Assembly (NCBI RefSeq): GCF_014635345.1
Contig: NZ_BMCU01000003.1
Location: forward strand, 186,001 to 250,000
From: Rhodococcoides trifolii
GTDB taxonomy: Bacteria; Actinomycetota; Actinomycetes; Mycobacteriales; Mycobacteriaceae
Reading direction: 5' to 3'
Length of the DNA: 64,000 nucleotides
Shown here in pieces: positions 48,082-57,846 of this stretch. The first letter of the stretch is position 1; every line of letters starts with the position of its first letter. Under the pieces are notes generated by a model. That model did no database searches. It was given only the letters and a program-made list of their open reading frames with translations, and was not told where the DNA came from. Position numbers and translations under genes: made by a program.

Positions 48082-49532
48082 TCATCACTGCGATGGACAA
48101 TTGGAAGCCGGCGCCGGGTGTTCTGCTGGAATGGCATCCGACCGAGCGTGCTCGTGAGCTCGCCGCTGCAGCGACCGTCGACGACACGCCCCCGTCGTTT
48201 TTGCAGGACGGTCACATCAGGTCCTACCAGTCCAAACACGCTGCGGGTGAACGTCACCGGGCGTATCTCGGAGCCACCACCGAATTCGACGGCGAGCTCG
48301 ACGAAAGTGCGTTGACGTGTGCGTTGCAGCGGTACGTCCTCGGACACGAAGGCCTACGAACGTCGTTCTCGATGGACGGGGACACGATCGCTCGCCACCG
48401 GGTCGACCCTGCTGCAGTCGAATTCGAGGTGCGGGACGTCGGCCGGACCGACGACCACACCGAGTTCATGACCTACATCGACGAACGCTTCGGACGAGAG
48501 GCAACGCCCATCGGGTGGCCCGGATTCTCGTTCGGCGCCGTTCGCCGCCCCGGAAGCTTCACGCTTTACTACGGCACCGACCACGCGTTCTCCGACGGAG
48601 CGTCGCAAATCTTGGTGATCTCGGAGTTGGCGGATCTGTACCGCGCCGAGGTCGAGGGGACCGAACCCGTCGACACGTCCGAGATCTCGCACAGCTTCCT
48701 GGAATACGTGCGGCGCGAGCGGACGGCAGCCGCGGCGGTCGATCACGACTCCCCCGCTGTCGCCGAGTGGACGCGAATACTCACCGCGCGCGGCGGAGTG
48801 ATGCCGAAGTTTCCGCTGGATCTCGGACTGGCGCCGGGCGAGACGGCTCCGGTTCGTCCGGTCGAACTGGATCTGCTGGACGCGTCCGAAACCGACGCGT
48901 TCGACAAGATCTGCCACGAGTCCGGAGCGAGGACGAACGGCGGCATCTTCGCCGCGATCGCGATCACGGACCACGAACTCGCCGGCGTCGACGACTACTT
49001 CGGTATCACCGTGCTGAGTACTCGCGGCCGTGACTTCGCCGTGTCGCAGGGGTGGTTCTGCAACTTCGCGCCCGTGTCCTTCGACGTGGCGGGCGCTCGC
49101 ACCTTCACCGAGCTGGCGTCCGTCGCCCAGGAGGGCTACGCGCGCGCAAAAGCCTTGGCCGCAGCCCCGGTGCACGCGGTGCTGGGTACCTTGATCGCGT
49201 CCGGTGTCGCCGGGCCGGACGTGGCGTCCAGTCCGAACCTGCTTTCCTACATCGACTTCCGACGTTTCCCCGGAGCCGGTTCGCCGACCGACGATCGTGC
49301 CGTCCTCTTCACCGGCGAGGGACGAACCGCGAATGCCTCGATGTGGATCAACCGCGACGCGCGCCATCTGTACCTGGGCTCGCAGACTCCGGACACTGCG
49401 ATCGCGCGGGCCAACATCGAGCGTTACCACCGGCATCTCGCCTCGGTCTTCGTCGCCGTCGCACGCGACGGCGACTACGTCATCACCGACCCGAACACCA
49501 CGAAGGGCACCCGTGCAGGTCACCACGATTGA
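48078..49532 (+). CDS. PapA-like acyltransferase 2 (HX3DX14Y)
   Basis: Product of 484 residues. H169, D173 and Y188 give HX3DX14Y (DHAFSDGASQILVISELADLY). GVLLEWHP near residue 14 and SYIDFRRFPGAG in the C-terminal half match the paralogues. The middle gene of a three-gene operon, it overlaps its upstream neighbour by 4 bp and its downstream neighbour by 20 bp. Different copies probably acylate different positions or use different acyl donors; this cannot be assigned from sequence. Confidence 0.87.
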   Translation: MIITAMDNWKPAPGVLLEWHPTERARELAAAATVDDTPPSFLQDGHIRSYQSKHAAGERHRAYLGATTEFDGELDESALTCALQRYVLGHEGLRTSFSMDGDTIARHRVDPAAVEFEVRDVGRTDDHTEFMTYIDERFGREATPIGWPGFSFGAVRRPGSFTLYYGTDHAFSDGASQILVISELADLYRAEVEGTEPVDTSEISHSFLEYVRRERTAAAAVDHDSPAVAEWTRILTARGGVMPKFPLDLGLAPGETAPVRPVELDLLDASETDAFDKICHESGARTNGGIFAAIAITDHELAGVDDYFGITVLSTRGRDFAVSQGWFCNFAPVSFDVAGARTFTELASVAQEGYARAKALAAAPVHAVLGTLIASGVAGPDVASSPNLLSYIDFRRFPGAGSPTDDRAVLFTGEGRTANASMWINRDARHLYLGSQTPDTAIARANIERYHRHLASVFVAVARDGDYVITDPNTTKGTRAGHHD

Positions 49533-50886
49533 TCATGTCGACCTCGATCCCGGTCGGTTCCTGTGGTGGACACTCGACACGACAGGTTCGGGAACGGACG
49601 TCTCACCGGTGCCACCCTCGTTCAACCAGCTCTGCCACCTGGACGACACCGACGACGGAAGCACCTGGCTCGCTGCGACGTTCGACGTTCCCGGTCACGT
49701 GGACGAGGACGCGCTCGCCCGCGCCTTCGCACTGTTGATCACCCGGCACGGATCGCTGCGCAGCGCATTCGAACGTGCCGCCGACGGCAACGTCCGACGA
49801 CTGCGGTTCACCCCCGACTCGATCACCCTCAAACGTCGCGAACCCGTCCGGACGTCGACCCCGGCGCGCACTCGTGAGGTGTTGTGGACTGCGCTCAATC
49901 GCGAGTGCCATCCCTTCGCAGCACCCGCCTATCTGCTGGCAGTACTCGATCGACCCGATCGGTCCACGGTCGTGTGCGGGTTCGATCACGCGTACATCGA
50001 CGCGTATTCGGTGTCGTTGATCGTCCGCGATCTGCACCGGCTCTATCGCGCGTGCTTGGACGGCGAGACGGCCGACGACACTGACGCGCCCGCTACGGGA
50101 GACTTCGTCGACTACTGCGCCGAAGAGTGGGCGGCGGACATCGTCGACGTCGACGATCCTCGAATGCAGTCCTGGTTGGCGTTCTTCGGCCGTCACGGCA
50201 ACACGCCACCACCGTTTCCACTCGATCTCGGTGTCGCGGTCGGCACGACCCACCCGCAGGCGGCTCTGCTGAATCACCTCCTGGGTCCCGACGACACCCG
50301 GCGGTTCGAGGAGTTCTGCCGCTCCAACGGAGCCAGCCTGTACGCCGGGGTGCTGTCCGCGATGGCCCATGCCGTACGTCGCCTCGGCGGTGGCCGGCGC
50401 CTGTCTCTCCTCTTTCCCCTGCACACCCGGACCGACGAGCGGTGGCAGTCGGCAGTCGGCTGGTTCACCACTAATGCGCCGCTCGACGTGGTCGCCGACG
50501 ACAGCTTCGTCGACACCGTCCGCAGCACCGGTCCCGCGCTGCGGCGAGCACTCACGCTCGGATCGGTACCTCTGCCGCAGGTCATCGAGACCATGGGCGG
50601 TGTGAACCGGTCGCGCAAGGACATCTTCATGGTGTCGTACGTGGACTACCGACGCCTTCCAGGCCACGAGGACCACCGTGCGCTCGATGCACGGCACATC
50701 TCGAACGTGACGGTCGCCGACGACGCGCAGTTCTGGATATCCCGAACCGACGACGGTCTGGCTCTGCGGAGCCGCTTTCCCGACACTCCGGTGGCCCACG
50801 ACGTCGTCTCACGATTCTTGGCGGAGACGTCCGTCGTCGTCGCCGAGGCATCGGCCCCGGCACCGATCCCGTCCGTCGTGCACTAA
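49513..50886 (+). CDS. PapA-like acyltransferase 3 (HX3DX14Y)
   Basis: Product of 457 residues. H159, D163 and Y178 complete the motif (DHAYIDAYSVSLIVRDLHRLY). LLFPLHTRTDERWQSAVGWFTTNAPLDVV and FMVSYVDYRRLPG align with the paralogues. GTG 49513 is chosen: family similarity begins just after it (FLWWTLDTTG, SFNQLCHLDD), and it overlaps the upstream gene by 20 bp. It is the last gene before accE5, whose start follows by 46 bp, so read-through into the carboxylase genes is plausible. Confidence 0.86.
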   Translation: MQVTTIDHVDLDPGRFLWWTLDTTGSGTDVSPVPPSFNQLCHLDDTDDGSTWLAATFDVPGHVDEDALARAFALLITRHGSLRSAFERAADGNVRRLRFTPDSITLKRREPVRTSTPARTREVLWTALNRECHPFAAPAYLLAVLDRPDRSTVVCGFDHAYIDAYSVSLIVRDLHRLYRACLDGETADDTDAPATGDFVDYCAEEWAADIVDVDDPRMQSWLAFFGRHGNTPPPFPLDLGVAVGTTHPQAALLNHLLGPDDTRRFEEFCRSNGASLYAGVLSAMAHAVRRLGGGRRLSLLFPLHTRTDERWQSAVGWFTTNAPLDVVADDSFVDTVRSTGPALRRALTLGSVPLPQVIETMGGVNRSRKDIFMVSYVDYRRLPGHEDHRALDARHISNVTVADDAQFWISRTDDGLALRSRFPDTPVAHDVVSRFLAETSVVVAEASAPAPIPSVVH

Positions 50887-50932
50887 AGTCGAAGCCGAAT
50901 CAGTCGGACGAACAGAAGGCAGAGGGTGCGTT

Positions 50933-51166
50933 GTGACCGCAGTCGAGGATCACTCGAAGTCGACGGGCGACGACATCACCATCGTCTCCGGGTCCCCGAC
51001 CGACGACGAGATCGCTGCCCTGGTTGCCGTGATCGTCGCCGCTCGATCCGCGTCGGCACAGTCGGTACCCGATCCCGGCCCCCGCGACCTGTGGGGCCGT
51101 CCCGCGGATCGGCTCCGAACCGGAACGACGTTCGCCCCGTTCGCGTTCGGCGTGGGCACTCCCTGA
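50933..51166 (+). CDS. accE5: Acyl-CoA carboxylase epsilon subunit
   Basis: Product of 77 residues. It shows the pattern of actinobacterial epsilon chains: ITIVSGSPTDDEIAALVAVIVAARSA, then DLWGRPADRLR near the C-terminus. The epsilon subunit binds the AccA3-AccD5 core and boosts activity. In M. tuberculosis it directly follows accD5; here it is 12.9 kb away, after the inserted lipid genes. GTG 50933 has AGAGGG upstream. Confidence 0.85.
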   Translation: MTAVEDHSKSTGDDITIVSGSPTDDEIAALVAVIVAARSASAQSVPDPGPRDLWGRPADRLRTGTTFAPFAFGVGTP

Positions 51167-51203
51167 TTTCGCGACCGGGCACGATACCGATCGGGCGACC
51201 CGC

Positions 51204-51869
51204 GTGACCCGTCTGGTGCTGGCTTCGCGCTCGCCGGCACGACTGGCTGTTCTGCGTGCTGCCGGAGTCGACCCGTACGTCCGGGTGTCCGGGGTGGACG
51301 AGGGCGCCGTGGCCGCTGCTTTGGGCGGGAACGCATCGCACGAGGGCACCGTGACCGCCTTGGCCGACGCGAAAGCAACCGTCGTCGCCGAGTCGCTCGT
51401 CGCCGACATTCGTTCCGGTTCCGGCGCAGTCGATTTCACCTCTGCCGTCGTCGTCGGATGTGACTCGATGCTCTCGCTCGACGACTTCCTGGCCGGAAAG
51501 CCCGCCGATGTCGACACCGCTCGAATCCGGTGGTCGCACATGGCCGGTCGGTCGGGGCGACTCCTCACCGGTCACTGCGTGATTCGCATCGTCGACGGGG
51601 CGATCACGGACCGCGCCTCCGATCATTCGTCCACCACCGTCACGTTCGGGACACCCACCGCCGACGACCTCGAGGCGTACCTGGCCACCGGTGAACCACT
51701 CGAGGTCGCTGGAGCGTTCACCCTCGACGGGCTGGGCGGGTGGTTCGTCGAGCGGATCGACGGTGATCCGTCGTCGGTCATCGGCATCGGACTTCCGCTG
51801 GTGCGCCGTCTGCTCGCCGGCGTCGGAATCACGGTCGCCGAACTGTGGTCCACCAACGCGCCCCGGTAG
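51204..51869 (+). CDS. maf: Maf-family nucleotide pyrophosphatase
   Basis: Product of 221 residues. [19 protein letters not shown] is the Maf entry motif, [12 protein letters not shown] and the GKP segment follow, and [31 protein letters not shown] is the C-terminal signature. Maf proteins hydrolyse non-canonical or modified nucleotides and may affect division. GTG 51204, 37 bp after accE5. It matches Rv3282. Confidence 0.93.
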   Translation: MTRLVLASRSPARLAVLRAAGVDPYVRVSGVDEGAVAAALGGNASHEGTVTALADAKATVVAESLVADIRSGSGAVDFTSAVVVGCDSMLSLDDFLAGKPADVDTARIRWSHMAGRSGRLLTGHCVIRIVDGAITDRASDHSSTTVTFGTPTADDLEAYLATGEPLEVAGAFTLDGLGGWFVERIDGDPSSVIGIGLPLVRRLLAGVGITVAELWSTNAPR

Positions 51870-51910
51870 GCTCGAGTTCCACGCCCAACCTCACTGCTCA
51901 GGAGTCGACC

Positions 51911-52795
51911 GTGCCCGTTGCGCCGGATGCAAACCCGTCATTCTCCTCGTACGCCCACCCCGAGCGGCTGGTCACCACGGAGTGGTTGTCGGCGAACATC
52001 GGATCGGCCGGTCTTCGCGTCGTCGAATCCGACGAGGACGTATTGCTGTACGACGTCGGACACATCCCCGGCGCGGTGAAGATCGACTGGCACCTCGATC
52101 TGAACGACCCGGTCACCCGGGACTACGTCGACGGTGCAGCGTTCGCAGACCTGATGAATCGCAAGGGGATTGCGCGCACCGACACCGTCGTGATCTACGG
52201 CGACAAGAGCAACTGGTGGGCGGCCTACGCACTCTGGGTGTTCACCCTGTTCGGCCACGAGGACGTGCGGTTGCTCGACGGCGGTCGCGATGCGTGGTTG
52301 GCGGAGAACCGTGAGACCACGCTGGACGTTCCGGAGCTGTCCTCTGTCGACTACCCCGTCGTCGAGCGCGACGATTCGTCGATCCGTGCCTTCAAGGACG
52401 ACGTCCTCGCCCACCTCGGTCACGGCCCGCTCGTCGACGTTCGCTCGCCCGCCGAATACACCGGCGAACGCACGCACATGCCGGACTACCCGGACGAAGG
52501 CGCCCTGCGCGGCGGCCACATCCCGTCGGCGCTGTCCATCCCCTGGGCCAAGGCCGCGGCACCGGACGGCCGCTTCAAGTCCGCGGACGAGCTGAAAGAG
52601 GTCTACGCCGACGTGCCTTCCGACACCGATGTCGTGGCGTACTGCCGCATCGGCGAACGCTCGTCCCACACCTGGTTCGTCCTGACTCACCTGCTCGGCT
52701 ACGACAGCGTGCGGAACTACGACGGATCGTGGACCGAGTGGGGCAACGCGGTGCGGACGCCCATCGCGACCGGTGCGGACCCGGGCACCGTATGA
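51911..52795 (+). CDS. sseA: Thiosulfate sulfurtransferase (rhodanese) SseA
   Basis: Product of 294 residues, two rhodanese domains. The N-terminal one is structural ([21 protein letters not shown]). The C-terminal one has the persulfide Cys C245 in [14 protein letters not shown]. It moves sulfane sulfur to thiol acceptors. GTG 51911 is chosen, with a CAGGAG 13 bp upstream. Its stop overlaps the next start by ATGA. It matches Rv3283. Confidence 0.93.
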   Translation: MPVAPDANPSFSSYAHPERLVTTEWLSANIGSAGLRVVESDEDVLLYDVGHIPGAVKIDWHLDLNDPVTRDYVDGAAFADLMNRKGIARTDTVVIYGDKSNWWAAYALWVFTLFGHEDVRLLDGGRDAWLAENRETTLDVPELSSVDYPVVERDDSSIRAFKDDVLAHLGHGPLVDVRSPAEYTGERTHMPDYPDEGALRGGHIPSALSIPWAKAAAPDGRFKSADELKEVYADVPSDTDVVAYCRIGERSSHTWFVLTHLLGYDSVRNYDGSWTEWGNAVRTPIATGADPGTV

Positions 52796-53208
52796 GTGGG
52801 CTCCCTGCCGCACTGGCCGAGATCGTCGACGACTTCGCCGCAGTGGAGGGTCAGGACAAGATCACCATGCTGCTCGAGTTCAGCAAGGAACTGCCCGAGC
52901 TTCCTCCCGAGCTGACCGAAGCGGCCATGGAGCCGGTTCCGGAATGCCAATCCCCGTTGTTCCTGGCGGTGGACGCGTCCGATCGAGACCATGTGCGCCT
53001 GCACTTCAGCGCTCCGGCCGAGGCGCCTACGACACGCGGATTCGCGTCCATCCTGCAGCAGGGCCTCGACGGCCATTCGGCGCAGGAGATTTTGGACGTG
53101 CCCGACGATTTCTACAGCGAGCTAGGGCTCGCCCAGTCGGTGAGTCCGCTTCGCCTGCGCGGCATGTCGGCGATGCTGAGCCGGGTCAAGATGCACCTGC
53201 GCGCCTGA
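52792..53208 (+). CDS. SufE-like sulfur-acceptor protein
   Basis: Product of 138 residues, SufE/CsdE family (Rv3284-like). The sulfur-accepting Cys is C52 in [34 protein letters not shown] and [15 protein letters not shown] follow, typical of the fold. It may receive sulfur from SseA or a cysteine desulfurase. ATG 52792 overlaps the sseA stop by four bases. An 86-bp gap separates it from the fourth PapA-like gene instead of accA3. Confidence 0.9.
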   Translation: MSGLPAALAEIVDDFAAVEGQDKITMLLEFSKELPELPPELTEAAMEPVPECQSPLFLAVDASDRDHVRLHFSAPAEAPTTRGFASILQQGLDGHSAQEILDVPDDFYSELGLAQSVSPLRLRGMSAMLSRVKMHLRA

Positions 53209-53249
53209 GCCCGCGTCGCACACTTTGTGCAGACATTCCCCTCAGCGAC

Positions 53250-53269
53250 TAGAGTCTGTGTTTCACAGA
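53250..53269 (+). promoter_or_regulatory. Palindrome upstream of the fourth papA-like gene
   Basis: TCTGTG (53255-53260), TTT, CACAGA (53264-53269) is a perfect hyphenated palindrome ending 25 bases before GTG 53295. TAGAGT at 53250-53255 overlaps its left arm and could be a -10. The placement suggests operator control of this gene separate from the sseA/sufE transcript. Confidence 0.4.
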
Positions 53270-53294
53270 ACGAACGTGAAAGGTCGGCTGCCGC

Positions 53295-54767
53295 GTGGAA
53301 TTCACCGAACTGGCCGACTACCCCATCTCCGCCGGCACCATCACCGAGTGGATTCCGAGCGTCGGTCCGCACGCGTCGACGCCCGAGACAGCCGGCTGGC
53401 AGGACGATCCACGTCCCACGTCGCACGTTCACGAAGCACACCTGCGCAGAACTCTCGCCAACCCGACGGCTGGTCGCGAGTCGTGGTTGGGCACCGCGTT
53501 CGAGTGTCCCGGACCGCTCGACAAGAAGGCTTTCCGCGCGGCGGTCCTCGCGTGGATCGATCGCCACGAAGGCATGCGCACCAACGCATCGATCGACCCG
53601 GATTCCGGTGTCCTCACCCGGGTCACCGCACCGGTCGGAGCCACCGACATCTGGGTCATCGAGCAGGACACCACCACGCGGTCCGACGAGGTGTTCGAAC
53701 ACCTGCAGCATCTCTTCGACGAGTACACCTCTCCCCTCGCCTGGCCGTCCTACGCGTTCGTCACCCTCGAGCCGACTTCCGGCAGTGTTGCCGACCGGCC
53801 TTCGGACCACCCGCAGGACACCTTCACCGTGTTCTTTGCGGCCGACCACTCCATCATCGACGGTCTGTCCGTCGTCTTGATCGCCCACGAACTGACCATG
53901 CTCTACGAGGAGGCTCGCACCGGAGAGCCCGCTGGTCTGTTCGGGACGCGCAGCTATCTCGATTTCGGTGTCGCCGAGCGCGCCGCGATCGCCGGTGTCG
54001 GCCGTGACCACGTCGCCGTCGCCGAGTGGCGCAGATTCTTCGATCACTGCGGCGGCACCTTCCCACCCTTTCCCGGCGACATCGGCGACCCTCGAGGACG
54101 CGTCGCACCTCAGGGTGGCCTGTCGGCGTGGATTCTCGACAGTCGCGAAGCCGACGCATTCTCGATCGCCTGCCGAAAGCTGGGACAGGGGTTCTTCGCC
54201 GGACTCATGGCCGCCATGGCCCTGGCGGCACTGCAGTCGTCGGGAAGCACACGCTTCGCCACGGTCACTCCGGTGCACACGCGATACGACCCGTCGTGGG
54301 CTGCCTCCCTGGGATGGTTCGTCGGCGTCAGCCCACTCGCGTTCGACGTCGACGAATCGGACACGTTCGGCGACGTCATCTCCCGAGCGCAGTCGGAAGT
54401 GGCGCGCGTCAAGGACGTCGCTCGAATCCCGCTCGACGTCGTGATGGATCGACTCGCAATACAGTCCGATCCCGAATTCGTCGTCTCCTTCATGGACGTG
54501 CGATTCGCACCCCACGCCGACAGATGGCCGAGCATCAACGCGCGAGCGCTGCGCAGCAGAAAGTACGACCACGACGTCTACGTCTGGCTCAATCGGACGC
54601 CTCAAGGACTCAACATCGCGGTGCGGTTTCCCAGCACCGAGCAGGCGAGCAGTGCGGTCCACACCTTCGTCGGCGCGCTGCGCAGCGTGCTGAACACCGT
54701 GTCCGCCACCGGTACGGCCACGACCGTACGACCGTCTTCCGACGGCGCCGTCGTTACCGGCGGGTAG
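53295..54767 (+). CDS. PapA-like acyltransferase 4 (HX3DX14Y)
   Basis: Product of 490 residues. H185, D189 and Y204 form HX3DX14Y ([21 protein letters not shown]). [29 protein letters not shown] and [14 protein letters not shown] align with PapA-like copy 1, and the N-termini match almost residue for residue ([10 protein letters not shown], then AG..TEW.P.VG). The two are therefore recent paralogues 6.6 kb apart. GTG 53295 is supported by that alignment. It is a single-gene insertion between the sufE-like gene and accA3, which are neighbours in M. tuberculosis. Confidence 0.87.
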   Translation: MEFTELADYPISAGTITEWIPSVGPHASTPETAGWQDDPRPTSHVHEAHLRRTLANPTAGRESWLGTAFECPGPLDKKAFRAAVLAWIDRHEGMRTNASIDPDSGVLTRVTAPVGATDIWVIEQDTTTRSDEVFEHLQHLFDEYTSPLAWPSYAFVTLEPTSGSVADRPSDHPQDTFTVFFAADHSIIDGLSVVLIAHELTMLYEEARTGEPAGLFGTRSYLDFGVAERAAIAGVGRDHVAVAEWRRFFDHCGGTFPPFPGDIGDPRGRVAPQGGLSAWILDSREADAFSIACRKLGQGFFAGLMAAMALAALQSSGSTRFATVTPVHTRYDPSWAASLGWFVGVSPLAFDVDESDTFGDVISRAQSEVARVKDVARIPLDVVMDRLAIQSDPEFVVSFMDVRFAPHADRWPSINARALRSRKYDHDVYVWLNRTPQGLNIAVRFPSTEQASSAVHTFVGALRSVLNTVSATGTATTVRPSSDGAVVTGG

Positions 54768-54898
54768 CTCCCTTTTCGCGTGCGCCATCGGCGATCCCCT
54801 GTCGGTGCGCCGACTTTCACCACATACACTCCGAACCAAGTTGTTGTCCGTCCGCACGTAGTCACGCGGATCCGTCTTTGTCGTCACAGGAGGCACCG

Positions 54899-56689
54899 TT
54901 GCCCAGTCATGCCAGCGCGCACATCACCAAAGTTCTCGTTGCGAACCGGGGTGAGATCGCAGTACGCGTGATCAGGGCTGCAGCCGATGCAGGCCTCAAG
55001 AGCGTTGCCGTCTATGCCGAACCGGACGCCGACGCGCCGCACGTGAGGCTGGCCGACGAGGCGTTCGCGCTCGGGGGCCAGACGTCCGCCGAGTCATACC
55101 TGTCCATCGAGAAGTTGATCGACGCCGCAGCGAAGTCCGGAGCCGACGCCGTCCACCCGGGCTACGGGTTCCTGTCCGAGAACGCCGACTTCGCCCAGGC
55201 CGTCATCGACGCCGACCTCATCTGGATCGGCCCCTCGCCGCAGTCCATCCGCGATCTCGGCGACAAGGTCACCGCCCGCCACATCGCCACCCGCGCCAAG
55301 GCCCCGTCGGTTCCGGGCACCTCCGAGCCGGTGAAGGACGCGGACGAGATCCTCGCGTTCGCGGACGAGCACGGTCTGCCCATCGCCATCAAGGCCGCGT
55401 TCGGCGGCGGTGGCCGCGGGATGAAGGTCGCCCGCACCCGCGAGGAGATCCCCGAGCTGTTCGATTCGGCCACCCGCGAAGCGGTATCGGCGTTCGGCCG
55501 CGGGGAATGCTTCGTCGAGCGGTACCTCGACAAGCCGCGTCACGTCGAAGCGCAGGTCATCGCCGATCAGCACGGCAACGTCGTCGTCGCCGGAACACGT
55601 GACTGCTCGCTGCAGCGCCGCTTCCAGAAACTCGTCGAAGAAGCCCCCGCGCCGTTCCTCACCGACGACCAGCGCGCACAGATCCACGCGTCCGCCAAGG
55701 CCATCTGCAAGGAAGCCGGGTACTACGGCGCCGGCACCGTCGAATACCTCGTCGGCCAGGACGGACTCGTGTCGTTCCTCGAGGTCAACACGCGCCTGCA
55801 GGTCGAGCACCCCGTCACCGAGGAAACGTCCGGCATCGACCTCGTGCTGCAGCAGTTCCGCATCGCCAACGGCGAAGAACTCTCCATCACCGAGGACCCG
55901 ACTCCGCGCGGACACTCGTTCGAATTCCGCATCAACGGCGAGGACGCCGGCCGCGGCTTCCTCCCAGCACCCGGACCCGTCACCTCCTACTCGGCGCCGT
56001 CCGGGCCGGGCGTGCGCGTCGACTCCGGTGTCGAATCGGGATCGGTCATCGGTGGACAGTTCGACTCGATGCTCGCGAAGCTGATCGTCACCGGCGCCAC
56101 CCGCGAGGAAGCGCTCGCCCGCTCGCGTCGGGCCTTGGCCGAGTTCGACGTCCAAGGACTTGCGACCGTGATCCCCTTCCACCGCGCGGTCGTCTCCGAC
56201 CCCGCGTTCATCGGCGACGGTAAGAGCTTCTCCGTGCACACCCGGTGGATCGAAACCGAGTGGGACAACACCGTCGAGCCCTTCACCGGTGGAGCCCCGA
56301 TCGAAGAGGACGACGCGCTGCCCCGTCAGAACGTCGTCGTCGAGGTCGGTGGCCGCCGAGTCGAGGTCTCGTTGCCCGGTCAATTCTCCGTCGGTTCCGC
56401 CCCCGCCGCGGAGGGTGGTATCCGCCGTAAACCCAAGTCGCGTAAGCGTGGTGCGGCCGGCGGCGCCGCCGCGTCCGGCGACGCCGTCACCGCCCCCATG
56501 CAGGGCACCGTCGTCAAGGTCGCCGTCACCGAGGGTCAGGAAGTCGTCACAGGCGACCTGATCGCGGTCCTCGAGGCCATGAAGATGGAAAATCCCGTCA
56601 CCGCCCACAAGGACGGTGTCGTCACCGGGCTCACTGTCGAGCCCGGCTCCGCCATCACGCAGGGAACCGTTCTCGCCGAACTGAAGTGA
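54899..56689 (+). CDS. accA3: Acyl-CoA carboxylase alpha subunit (biotin carboxylase/BCCP)
   Basis: Product of 596 residues, serving several acyl-CoA carboxylases. The biotin-carboxylase domain opens [18 protein letters not shown]; the ATP-grasp loop [12 protein letters not shown] and the catalytic [17 protein letters not shown] are intact. The C-terminal biotin domain has EAMKMENP with biotinyl K562. The start is TTG 54899: AGGAGG lies at 54888-54893, five bases upstream, and no ATG or GTG fits family length. A 131-bp gap separates it from the PapA-like gene, so it may have its own promoter. Confidence 0.95.
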   Translation: MPSHASAHITKVLVANRGEIAVRVIRAAADAGLKSVAVYAEPDADAPHVRLADEAFALGGQTSAESYLSIEKLIDAAAKSGADAVHPGYGFLSENADFAQAVIDADLIWIGPSPQSIRDLGDKVTARHIATRAKAPSVPGTSEPVKDADEILAFADEHGLPIAIKAAFGGGGRGMKVARTREEIPELFDSATREAVSAFGRGECFVERYLDKPRHVEAQVIADQHGNVVVAGTRDCSLQRRFQKLVEEAPAPFLTDDQRAQIHASAKAICKEAGYYGAGTVEYLVGQDGLVSFLEVNTRLQVEHPVTEETSGIDLVLQQFRIANGEELSITEDPTPRGHSFEFRINGEDAGRGFLPAPGPVTSYSAPSGPGVRVDSGVESGSVIGGQFDSMLAKLIVTGATREEALARSRRALAEFDVQGLATVIPFHRAVVSDPAFIGDGKSFSVHTRWIETEWDNTVEPFTGGAPIEEDDALPRQNVVVEVGGRRVEVSLPGQFSVGSAPAAEGGIRRKPKSRKRGAAGGAAASGDAVTAPMQGTVVKVAVTEGQEVVTGDLIAVLEAMKMENPVTAHKDGVVTGLTVEPGSAITQGTVLAELK

Positions 56690-57390
56690 CGGTGCGAGCG
56701 GCCCTCTTCGACGTCTTCGGGACCGTTGTCGACTGGCGCACGGGCATTGCGGGGCACGTCGACGAGTGGATGGACACTCGGGGTGTGACGGGTGTCGATT
56801 CGTTCGCGTTCGCCGACGAGTGGAGATCTCGATACGACCCGTCCATGCGGGAGGTCCGCGAGGGTCGGCGCCCGTTCGCGCGATTGGACGTCCTCCACCG
56901 GGAGAACCTCGTCGAGGTGCTACTCAGCCACCGGATCACCGCGTCCGACGACGACGTCGATGCGCTGAACTCGTCTTGGCATGCGCTGCCCGCCTGGCCC
57001 GACTCCGTCGCCGGGATCACGCGTATGAAGTCGGCCATGATCGTGGCGCCGCTGTCGAACGGCAACGTGTCCCTGCTGCTGGACATGGCGAAGGCGGCAG
57101 GGATTCCGTGGGATGCCGTGCTGGGCGCCGAAGTCGCTCACGCCTACAAGCCGACCCCCGACGCGTACCTCCGGACCGCCGACATCCTGGGACTCGCACC
57201 GGAGGAGTGCCTGATGGTGGCCGCCCACAACTCGGACCTGAAGGCCGCGCAGCAGTGCGGATTCGGGACGGCGTTCGTGCGCAGGCCGACCGAGCACGGC
57301 CCGTCACAGACGGTCGATCTCGAGGCGGGCGGGCAGTGGGATCACGTGGCCGACAGCATGGAAGACCTCGCCACCGCGCTGGGTTGCTGA
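56686..57390 (+). CDS. HAD-superfamily hydrolase, haloacid dehalogenase type II-like
   Basis: Product of 234 residues. The nucleophile motif is [13 protein letters not shown] (Asp-9), motif II is the Ser in PLSNGN, motif III the Lys in AYKPTPDAY, and motif [14 protein letters not shown]. These match type II (L-2-haloacid) dehalogenases, although many such proteins have other or unknown substrates. GTG 56686 overlaps the accA3 stop (GTGA), an unusual coupling to a carboxylase gene. Confidence 0.85.
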   Translation: MTVRAALFDVFGTVVDWRTGIAGHVDEWMDTRGVTGVDSFAFADEWRSRYDPSMREVREGRRPFARLDVLHRENLVEVLLSHRITASDDDVDALNSSWHALPAWPDSVAGITRMKSAMIVAPLSNGNVSLLLDMAKAAGIPWDAVLGAEVAHAYKPTPDAYLRTADILGLAPEECLMVAAHNSDLKAAQQCGFGTAFVRRPTEHGPSQTVDLEAGGQWDHVADSMEDLATALGC

Positions 57391-57402
57391 ACGGCCGGGC
57401 GC

Positions 57403-57816
57403 TCAGCGAGAACTGTTGTCGGCGCGGCGTACGACCCGCCGAGTCCCCATGTGCGGGCGCACGATGAGGAACACACCCGCGGCCGCCAGGACGACCTGGA
57501 CGGTCGGTGCGTGCACTTCCAGCACGATGATCTGCCACAGGACCCAGCCGACGGTGAGAATCCCGATCCCGACGACGGGGCGCGTGGTGTTCGGGAAATC
57601 GACGAGAATGGCGGCGCCGCAGACCAACGGCGCAATTCCGAGCGCAACCAGAACGAAGAGTCCGGCCCAGCGGTAGTCCCAGGTGTGCCACGCCGGCAGC
57701 ATGTCCACCCGCAGTCCCAACGTGCGCCCCGACGAGTCCGACACCAGTGCCGTTCCGTTGAACAGGCCGGCGGCGCCCAGCAGTGTCAGCACAGCGCCGT
57801 CCAGTGCCTTCCTCAT
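57403..57816 (-). CDS. Small four-helix membrane protein
   Basis: Product of 137 residues with four hydrophobic segments (about 7-25, 49-71, 80-98, 102-120) and a basic C-terminus (RPHMGTRRVVRRADNSSR). No family motif is recognised. It is encoded next to a MocA-like gene with a 30-bp gap, and converges on the HAD gene with 12 bp between stops. Function unknown. Confidence 0.7.
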   Translation of the reverse strand: MRKALDGAVLTLLGAAGLFNGTALVSDSSGRTLGLRVDMLPAWHTWDYRWAGLFVLVALGIAPLVCGAAILVDFPNTTRPVVGIGILTVGWVLWQIIVLEVHAPTVQVVLAAAGVFLIVRPHMGTRRVVRRADNSSR

Positions 57817-57846
57817 ACCAATCGATCGACCGCAGCCGACCGATTG

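Noticed and set aside
38001..50932. The island as an integrated mobile element
   Set aside because: No integrase, transposase, tRNA attachment site or flanking direct repeat was seen, and base composition of its genes looks like the neighbours apart from the 46.2-46.6 kb intergenic part.
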